Shown: piece after piece, positions 6,401 through 10,014 of the stretch
Position numbering within the stretch: the first letter of the stretch is position 1
How the letters are laid out: each line of letters begins with the position of its first letter
The notes under the pieces: generated by a model
Database searches by the model: none
The model's input: the letters and a program-made list of their open reading frames with translations, nothing else
Told to the model about the DNA's origin: nothing
From: Arcobacter sp.
Lineage (GTDB): Bacteria > Campylobacterota > Campylobacteria > Campylobacterales > Arcobacteraceae
Length of the DNA stretch: 10,014 nucleotides
Assembly: GCA_030635995.1 (NCBI GenBank)
Contig: DAOVXU010000051.1
Span: 1-10,014, forward strand
Direction of reading: 5' to 3'
Translations under genes and position numbers: made by a program

Positions 6401-6866
6401 CTTAGTTAAAGAAGTTTCAGATCTTTCAAAAGATTTAAATATAGTTGCATCAAAAGCAACTATAGGAGATGAAGTGATACATGGAGTATGTGATGTAGAG
6501 CTTACTCATAAAATATCTTCACTAAAACATGAACATATTGTATTTATAGATAATAACTTTAATAAACTTGGAGATTATCAAACTTGGGCTGTAGAATCAT
6601 CACATAATTGTATACTAGGAAAATGGATGGGAGAATCTGAAAATAGTAATGCACCATTTACCCAAACACAAAATTGGGAAAAATTAAAAATTGCACATGA
6701 TGCTGTACACAGCAACACACAAGAATATGTAGATCAAGATTCACAAAAAGCAACAAATTTTGAACTAAGAGTCATAGCAGAATATTTAAATCAAAATATG
6801 GAAAAAGTATTTGATTCACTCGATAAAGTTAAAGTTGATAATTGTATTGCTTTAAATAGAGAGTAA
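3465..6866 (+). CDS. methyl-accepting chemotaxis protein with tandem NIT sensor domains and C-terminal CZB domain
   Basis: This 1133-residue transmembrane chemoreceptor should control the CheA-CheW array. Order of parts: membrane helix 1 (about 11-29); periplasmic sensor region 30-565 made of two NIT (nitrate/nitrite-sensing type) repeats, each beginning at a HETQKERG motif (60-67 and 318-325) and sharing SKERAGIERAVG (185-196 and 443-454); helix 2 (about 567-590); a HAMP-like segment to about 645 and a second to about 705; the signalling domain with its hairpin tip near 853-890 (IAFQTNILSLNAAVEAA); and a C-terminal CZB domain, about 1015-1120. CZB zinc ligands appear as His1024, Cys1049, His1078 and His1082, with CILGKW matching the family core. 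CZB domains respond to zinc or, in H. pylori TlpD, to hypochlorous acid; NIT ligands are inferred from the family name. The tip has Thr871 where the common AARAGE motif has Arg. It has its own promoter and is divergent from the receiver gene. Confidence 0.95.
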   Translation: MKFLYKLSLKMKLLLLLSLPLLGLLVFSTMQSYQNYDTYTKMDKIEKLAILSTKISAFVHETQKERGMTAGYIGSKGAKFKDKLPTQRENSNKRYNSLKTYVSSIDFSNYPPEFGEKISKAVNIFENRSTIRNSVDNLTITLPKALNYYTTMNGAFLDEVVSIAKLSDDAEITQELTAYSSFLLSKERAGIERAVGTATLANDKFKKGMRGKLSNLISAQASYMKTFHYYATTKNKDFYANTLKGKSIDEVIRIRAIMLNASEVGGLNTNPTYWFDTITKKIGLLKKVENHLRDNLNITNQKVKDAVVVASTISNLLHETQKERGATAGFIGSKGTKFTTKLPNQRILTNNKIKLVKKSLNKFNTTNYPKSIGLQINDALNRLAKLSQIRSKVSSLSIGAGEAITYYTKMNSSFLDVIKLISRVSTNINESRDLNAFYNFLMSKERAGIERAVGSNTFARNKFLFGMKEKWTKLITEQNSFLVSFRASARTSMIKYYNDTLKGKAVEEVSRMRAIAMNSKTIGGFGVDSAYWFGQITKKINKLKEVDDNLAKVLIQDVSTIKNSAMTSMIVLFTLSILNLILTIVIANGIIHNLEFSLISFKEGLYKFLSYSIRETDEIAHIEVKGTDEFAIMATDINNQIDKVSAIIEEDKNTVEEIDDVMAKIANGFYGYKIIQTGASGEVKRLRDTINTMAIDSKRKFDVINHILDNFGLGNFEYKASTEDLKGMYGDFGSLVNSTLLLGRNISELLAQISNAGKSLNKDTTILSSSSNKLAVSSNKQAASLEETAAAVEQITQNIKQTTHNVSTMSNITDEVTSSASQGEVLASQTTQSMDEINSKVTAINDAITVIDQIAFQTNILSLNAAVEAATAGEAGKGFAVVAQEVRNLASRSADAATEIKSLVESAAKTADKGKKVSDQMIDGYHTLNGKIMQTKEMMDQVLTASKEQEHGIEQINNTINELDHITQQNASSSAQMANLVKEVSDLSKDLNIVASKATIGDEVIHGVCDVELTHKISSLKHEHIVFIDNNFNKLGDYQTWAVESSHNCILGKWMGESENSNAPFTQTQNWEKLKIAHDAVHSNTQEYVDQDSQKATNFELRVIAEYLNQNMEKVFDSLDKVKVDNCIALNRE
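3600..5126 (+). repeat. internal tandem duplication encoding two NIT domains
   Basis: Codons 46-296 (3600-4352) and 304-554 (4374-5126) align without gaps at a constant offset of 258 residues (774 bp). Matched pairs include HETQKERG, GSKG.KF, KLP.QR, YYT.MN..FLD, SKERAGIERAVG, TLKGK..(D/E)EV.R.RAI and YWF..ITKKI. Nucleotide identity is high only in the motif stretches, so the duplication is old rather than fresh. There is no hydrophobic segment between copies, so both lie on the periplasmic side. Confidence 0.9.
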
Positions 6867-6883
6867 GTTTAAAAACTTCTCTC
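6859..6883. terminator. hairpin spanning both stop codons of convergent genes (possible shared terminator)
   Basis: GAGAG (6859-6863) plus AAGTTT (6865-6870) pair with AAACTT (6873-6878) plus CTCTC (6879-6883), one T being unpaired, for an 11-bp stem with a tiny loop. It covers the chemoreceptor stop (6864-6866) and the stop of the polyprenyl synthase gene (6869-6871), which are only 2 bp apart. There is no clear T-run on either side, so it is not a textbook intrinsic terminator; its symmetry would nevertheless work in both directions. Confidence 0.4.
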
Positions 6884-7771
6884 AATCATAGATTTCATAA
6901 TATTTTTCAACTCTTCATTATCTTCATCTTTTATAACTTCAATAGCTTCTGTACCAAATTTACTAGCTAAGATCATTGAATCTTGAAGTGCTTTTGTACT
7001 ATTCATATTATCTTTTATCCATTTAAGCTCATCTTCATCTAAAGGCTTTTTATATAACCCTTCTAGTTTTAACTTATCTGAACTATCTAGTCTTTCCCAC
7101 ATAAGTAGATATGGTATTGTTACTTTACCCTCTACAAAATCCAACATAGCAGGTTTTCCTAGAGTTGCACTATCTTGTGTTATATCTAAAATATCATCTA
7201 TCATTTGAAATGCAATTCCTAAATTTTTACCATAAAGTGCAAATACATCTTGATTTTTACCTGACAAACTTGCAGCACTTTTAGCACTAGCTTCTATAAG
7301 TGAAGATGTTTTTTTATATATCATATCAAGATATTTATCATAAGAGTTATTAAAATCTTTAGACAAATCAACATCAAGCATCTCCCCTACACTAAGTAAT
7401 GTTACAGCATTTGAGATATTGTAAGCTATATCTGAAGGCATTGTTGTAAGCTGAGTAAATGCTTTTGAATAAAGTATATCACCAAACATAATTGCTGTTT
7501 TATTATCAAACAAAGCATTTATACTTGGACTCCCTCTTCTAGTATCAGCTTCATCAATAACATCATCATGTAAAAGTGAAGAGGCATGTATCATCTCAAT
7601 AACTGCACATAATTTTATAGATTCATCAGTTACCCCTGCAATTTTTAGTACTAGTTTACTTCTTAACATTTTTCCTGTTGCTAGTAGATCTAAAAGTTCT
7701 AAACTTCTACTATCTGCTATCTCAATTACATAATTCTTTATTTGTTCTTTTACTTGTTCTAGTTCTATCAT
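6869..7771 (-). CDS. trans-polyprenyl diphosphate synthase, probably long-chain
   Basis: This 300-residue enzyme of the all-trans isoprenyl diphosphate synthase family condenses isopentenyl diphosphate onto an allylic diphosphate. Visible motifs are GKMLRSKL (residues 33-40, substrate phosphate binding), the first Asp-rich motif DDVID (69-73) in HASSLLHDDVIDEADTRRG, the second Asp-rich motif DDILD (192-196), and LGKPAMLDFVEGKVTIP (204-220). The first motif lacks the two-residue insertion of bacterial farnesyl diphosphate synthases, and the fifth residue before it is Ser64, not an aromatic. Both point to a long-chain product, most simply the octaprenyl-like side chain of menaquinone; this is inference. 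The gene starts at the base next to the plsC stop and is the last gene of the minus-strand cluster. An IspA-type short-chain enzyme is less likely. Confidence 0.9.
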   Translation of the reverse strand: MIELEQVKEQIKNYVIEIADSRSLELLDLLATGKMLRSKLVLKIAGVTDESIKLCAVIEMIHASSLLHDDVIDEADTRRGSPSINALFDNKTAIMFGDILYSKAFTQLTTMPSDIAYNISNAVTLLSVGEMLDVDLSKDFNNSYDKYLDMIYKKTSSLIEASAKSAASLSGKNQDVFALYGKNLGIAFQMIDDILDITQDSATLGKPAMLDFVEGKVTIPYLLMWERLDSSDKLKLEGLYKKPLDEDELKWIKDNMNSTKALQDSMILASKFGTEAIEVIKDEDNEELKNIMKSMIERSF

Positions 7772-8461
7772 CTATTTGTCCAACTCTTTCTCTAATGTAT
7801 TTTTCATCAACTCTTCTGTATCTTCATACCAAGTTGTTTTCTTATCTGCTTTTACTGTATCTAAATATATAATTTTAACTGTTCCTGATTTTTGTATAAA
7901 CTTCTTAGAATCCCAAATATCCAATGAACCAACTATAACTATTGGCTGAACACTTAAATTATATTTCTGAGCTATAATTTTTGCTCCAGCTTTAAATTTT
8001 CGCAACTTTGTACCATCTGTTCTTGTACCTTCAGGGAAAATAGCAATTTGTCTATTATCTTCTAATTTTACTTTTGAATCTTTTATAAGTTTTACTAAAC
8101 TACTTTTACTTTCTCTCTCTACCATAATCATATGGGGTGCTTTTAAAATATGTCCAAACCATGGAATATCTCCTATCTCTTTTTTTGCTATCCAAGCAAT
8201 ATCTCTTGAAGCTAAATATTCAAATATCACAATATCCATAGTAGCTTGATGGTTCATAATAATCATATCAGCCTCTTTATCTTCCACCCCTACAATTTCA
8301 AGATCAACTCCTAAAAGCTTCATCTGTAAAGCACCCCATAGTTTTCTAATCTTTCTATTATTAGATCTAAATATATACATAAATATAATAACAAAAGAGA
8401 CTGTTATTAGCATCTGTGTTATAGTAAATATTCCTCTTATTTTATTCATCTTTTTATCCAT
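7772..8461 (-). CDS. plsC: 1-acyl-sn-glycerol-3-phosphate acyltransferase
   Basis: The enzyme acylates lysophosphatidic acid to phosphatidic acid at the inner membrane, a core step of phospholipid synthesis. All family blocks are present in 229 residues: NHQATMD (70-76) with the catalytic His71-x4-Asp76 pair, MVERES (113-118), FPEGTRT (142-148) that binds the glycerol phosphate, and VQPIVIVG (171-178). One hydrophobic helix (about 11-31) anchors the N-terminus. Start choice is open: the longest form starts at 8461 and overlaps the upstream gene by 16 bases, but Met5 at 8449 gives a 4-base ATGA overlap and has AGGA (plus-strand 8461-8464) 11 bases before it, while Met1 has no ribosome site at useful spacing. 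Met5 may well be the true start. The order purQ, periplasmic protein, plsC matches what I recall from C. jejuni. Confidence 0.93.
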   Translation of the reverse strand: MDKKMNKIRGIFTITQMLITVSFVIIFMYIFRSNNRKIRKLWGALQMKLLGVDLEIVGVEDKEADMIIMNHQATMDIVIFEYLASRDIAWIAKKEIGDIPWFGHILKAPHMIMVERESKSSLVKLIKDSKVKLEDNRQIAIFPEGTRTDGTKLRKFKAGAKIIAQKYNLSVQPIVIVGSLDIWDSKKFIQKSGTVKIIYLDTVKADKKTTWYEDTEELMKNTLEKELDK

Positions 8462-9543
8462 CCTATATTCTTATTCTTAAATAATATTTTTATAAATTTC
8501 TCATTCTTTTGAAGTATCTCAACCTCTTGTTTTTTTTCCACTATCTTGTAAACAGTAGAATTGCTAGTTGGTAAAATATACACTTTAACATCTTCTTTTA
8601 TCATCATCTTTTCATTTGGCATCATCATATTTATAAGAAATGTCATAAAGAATATAGCTATAAAAAGAAATTTACCCCTCTTTGTAAAAAAATATATCAT
8701 TATAAAAATAAAAACTATCATTGCTAATACTATTTTTTTATACAATTGCATCGAACTTTCATAAGGGTTAAGATCTGTTTGGGTACTTACTAACTCCTCT
8801 TCCAATATAATAGGTAGTTCCACAAGTATAAATTCATTTGAAATAGAATTATAATATTCAAATTTTATACTTTGAGTATGACTTGGAATTATAACAAAAT
8901 AATATAAAGTTTGAACACCATCTTTGTCAGATAAATCTTTTTCACCTTGATTTATATATGAAGCTAAATTAAATTCTTCAAGATTACTATTTGATGCACT
9001 TATTGATATTAAACTAAGAAGTTTATTATTTGTATATTGTTTTGTTCTTATACTATTTATTTTTAAACTTGAAGCTATTGTACTTGAATATCTATTTTGT
9101 TTAATTGCTATTTCACGATATATTATTTTTGGAGATTCTATTTTAACTTCATCTAACACACTATTATTAGCATCATATAAAGATATATCTATCACTGGTA
9201 ATAAAAAACTTTTATCATCAACTTTATATTCCAATGTAGTTTCATATATTGTATCAGTTTTTTTATACCAAGTTATATCTGTAGTTAGTTTTTCTATATT
9301 TTGAATATCACTAAAATTTGTAGATATTGTAAAATCATCTTCAAATGGCAACAATACATTTATTTGAATAGTTACTTCAAATCTTTGTTTTGTATATACA
9401 ATTTTAGGATAAGATTTATATTTTGCATATAATAATTTTGATTTTATTTGTGAAGTTGCTTGGTTAAGGTTATTTGCACTAAGAGTTAGTGCAAACATAA
9501 GTATGGATATAAAACTAAATAAAAATCTTAGCCTATATCCCAT
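8446..9543 (-). CDS. exported membrane protein with C-terminal SH3-like domain, function unknown
   Basis: This 365-residue protein is not functionally characterised as far as I know; it looks like the ortholog of the periplasmic protein encoded between purQ and plsC in Campylobacter jejuni. Seen: a signal peptide at 1-23 (LRFLFSFISILMFALTLSAN), a beta-rich Asn/Ser/Thr-rich periplasmic region to about 268, two close membrane helices (271-287 and 292-308) joined by a basic KRGK turn, and a C-terminal bacterial SH3-like domain (about 318-365) ending in the typical GWIK. Orientation by the positive-inside rule puts the KRGK turn in the cytoplasm and both the large domain and the SH3 domain in the periplasm. 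The large domain is faintly reminiscent of BatD-type oxygen-tolerance proteins, too weakly to name it. SH3 domains of this sort often bind peptidoglycan, so an envelope role is likely. It starts 4 bases after purQ and overlaps plsC. Confidence 0.82.
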   Translation of the reverse strand: MGYRLRFLFSFISILMFALTLSANNLNQATSQIKSKLLYAKYKSYPKIVYTKQRFEVTIQINVLLPFEDDFTISTNFSDIQNIEKLTTDITWYKKTDTIYETTLEYKVDDKSFLLPVIDISLYDANNSVLDEVKIESPKIIYREIAIKQNRYSSTIASSLKINSIRTKQYTNNKLLSLISISASNSNLEEFNLASYINQGEKDLSDKDGVQTLYYFVIIPSHTQSIKFEYYNSISNEFILVELPIILEEELVSTQTDLNPYESSMQLYKKIVLAMIVFIFIMIYFFTKRGKFLFIAIFFMTFLINMMMPNEKMMIKEDVKVYILPTSNSTVYKIVEKKQEVEILQKNEKFIKILFKNKNIGWIKR

Positions 9544-9547
9544 TGCT

Positions 9548-10014
9548 CTATTTTAAAAATCCCTCTAGCATCTTAACACCATCAGAACAACCTAGAAGTT
9601 CCTCCATTGCACGCTCAGGATGAGGCATAAGACCAAATACATTCTTTTCTTTATTACAAATACCTGCAATTTGATCTACACTACCATTTAATACTTGATT
9701 TGTACCCTCTTTATCACAATATTGTAAAAGAATTTGACCATTTGATTGTAACTCTTGAAGACCATCTTGATCTATAAAATAGTTACCATCATGATGTGCT
9801 ACAGGAATATTTAAAATAGCATCATTTTGCAATTCCTGTAAAAATACATTATCATTATTTACAACTTTTATATGATGATGTTTTGATATAAAATGAAGAT
9901 TATCATTTCTTTTTAAAGCACCAGGTAAAAGACCTGTCTCGGTTAATATTTGAAAACCATTACAGATACCTAAAACTTTTCCACCATTTGAAGCATAACT
10001 TTTAACTGCACTCA
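9548..10014 (-). CDS. purQ: phosphoribosylformylglycinamidine synthase, glutaminase subunit, C-terminal part (5' end outside window)
   Basis: PurQ is the glutaminase subunit that supplies ammonia to PurL (with PurS) in the fourth step of de novo purine synthesis. The frame is open to the window edge, giving 154 residues, about two thirds of a usual PurQ; a shorter reading from a TTG at 9832 is only an internal codon. The class I glutamine amidotransferase triad is complete: nucleophile Cys17 in VLGICNGFQIL (codon 9962-9964), then His131 and Glu133 in LMPHPERA. PVAHHDGNYF is the PurQ-type substrate-channel segment. The small GAT subunit form implies a separate purL and purS elsewhere. It is the first gene visible in the minus-strand cluster and is followed after 4 bases by the SH3 membrane protein gene. 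Confidence 0.96.
   Translation of the reverse strand, partial: SAVKSYASNGGKVLGICNGFQILTETGLLPGALKRNDNLHFISKHHHIKVVNNDNVFLQELQNDAILNIPVAHHDGNYFIDQDGLQELQSNGQILLQYCDKEGTNQVLNGSVDQIAGICNKEKNVFGLMPHPERAMEELLGCSDGVKMLEGFLK

Noticed and set aside
8530..8537. Run of eight T (eight A in the coding sense) in the SH3 gene as a slippage site.
   Set aside because: The frame is intact, the run encodes part of a Glu-Lys-Lys stretch, and such A/T runs are expected by chance in DNA this AT-rich.
8561..8764. Plus-strand 67-codon hydrophobic open frame opposite the SH3 protein gene.
   Set aside because: It mirrors the antisense of the two membrane helices and their surroundings; no independent sign of a gene.
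9548..9832. A self-contained 94-residue gene starting with TTG at 9832.
   Set aside because: The frame continues upstream without a stop to the window edge and contains the PurQ nucleophile motif GICNGFQ, so the TTG is an internal Leu codon of purQ.
1..10014. Defence system, prophage, insertion sequence, CRISPR array or integrated element.
   Set aside because: All genes are core metabolic, envelope or chemotaxis genes in uniform AT-rich DNA; no transposase, integrase, target-site duplications, spacer-repeat pattern or attachment site was seen.

Overview
The window is a very AT-rich, gene-dense piece of ordinary chromosome that looks like a member of the Campylobacterota (Epsilonproteobacteria), most likely Arcobacter-like. 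The grounds are base composition, protein style, the coaE-dapF pair, the order purQ / periplasmic SH3 protein / plsC (which I recall from Campylobacter jejuni), a spermidine-synthase-like protein of the divergent Helicobacter type, and a large NIT-type chemoreceptor. I see no phage, insertion sequence, CRISPR array, tRNA or rRNA. No stretch of 300 bases lacks a gene.

Positions 1-2983, plus strand: the tail of pgpA (phosphatidylglycerophosphatase A), a short spermidine-synthase-like gene with its own candidate -10 box, a 103-nt imperfect inverted repeat, then coaE, dapF and a Bax-type glucosaminidase gene. The last three are packed with a 4-base overlap and a zero-base gap, so they are probably co-transcribed. 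Their products serve coenzyme A synthesis, meso-diaminopimelate/lysine synthesis and peptidoglycan cleavage.

Positions 2972-6866: a stand-alone CheY-like receiver on the minus strand and a 1133-residue chemoreceptor on the plus strand start divergently from a 127-bp spacer that holds candidate promoters for both. The receptor has two tandem NIT sensor repeats at a constant 258-residue offset, two membrane helices, HAMP-like segments, a methyl-accepting signalling domain and a C-terminal zinc-binding CZB domain. A dyad of short repeats overlaps its -10 box.

Positions 6869-10014, minus strand, reading leftwards from the right edge: purQ (its 5' end lies outside the window), a periplasmic/membrane protein of unknown function with a C-terminal SH3-like domain, plsC (1-acyl-glycerol-3-phosphate acyltransferase) and a long-chain trans-polyprenyl diphosphate synthase. 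Gaps are 4, -16 (or -4) and 0 bases, which looks like one operon joining purine synthesis with membrane lipid and quinone side-chain synthesis.

I found no clearly new multi-gene system. The points most worth a second look are the long hairpin between the speE-like gene and coaE (whose mismatches become G-U pairs only in a minus-strand RNA), the active-site-degenerate and N-terminally shortened SpeE-like protein, the NIT-NIT/CZB receptor with its dyad-covered promoter, and the uncharacterised SH3 membrane protein in the purQ operon.
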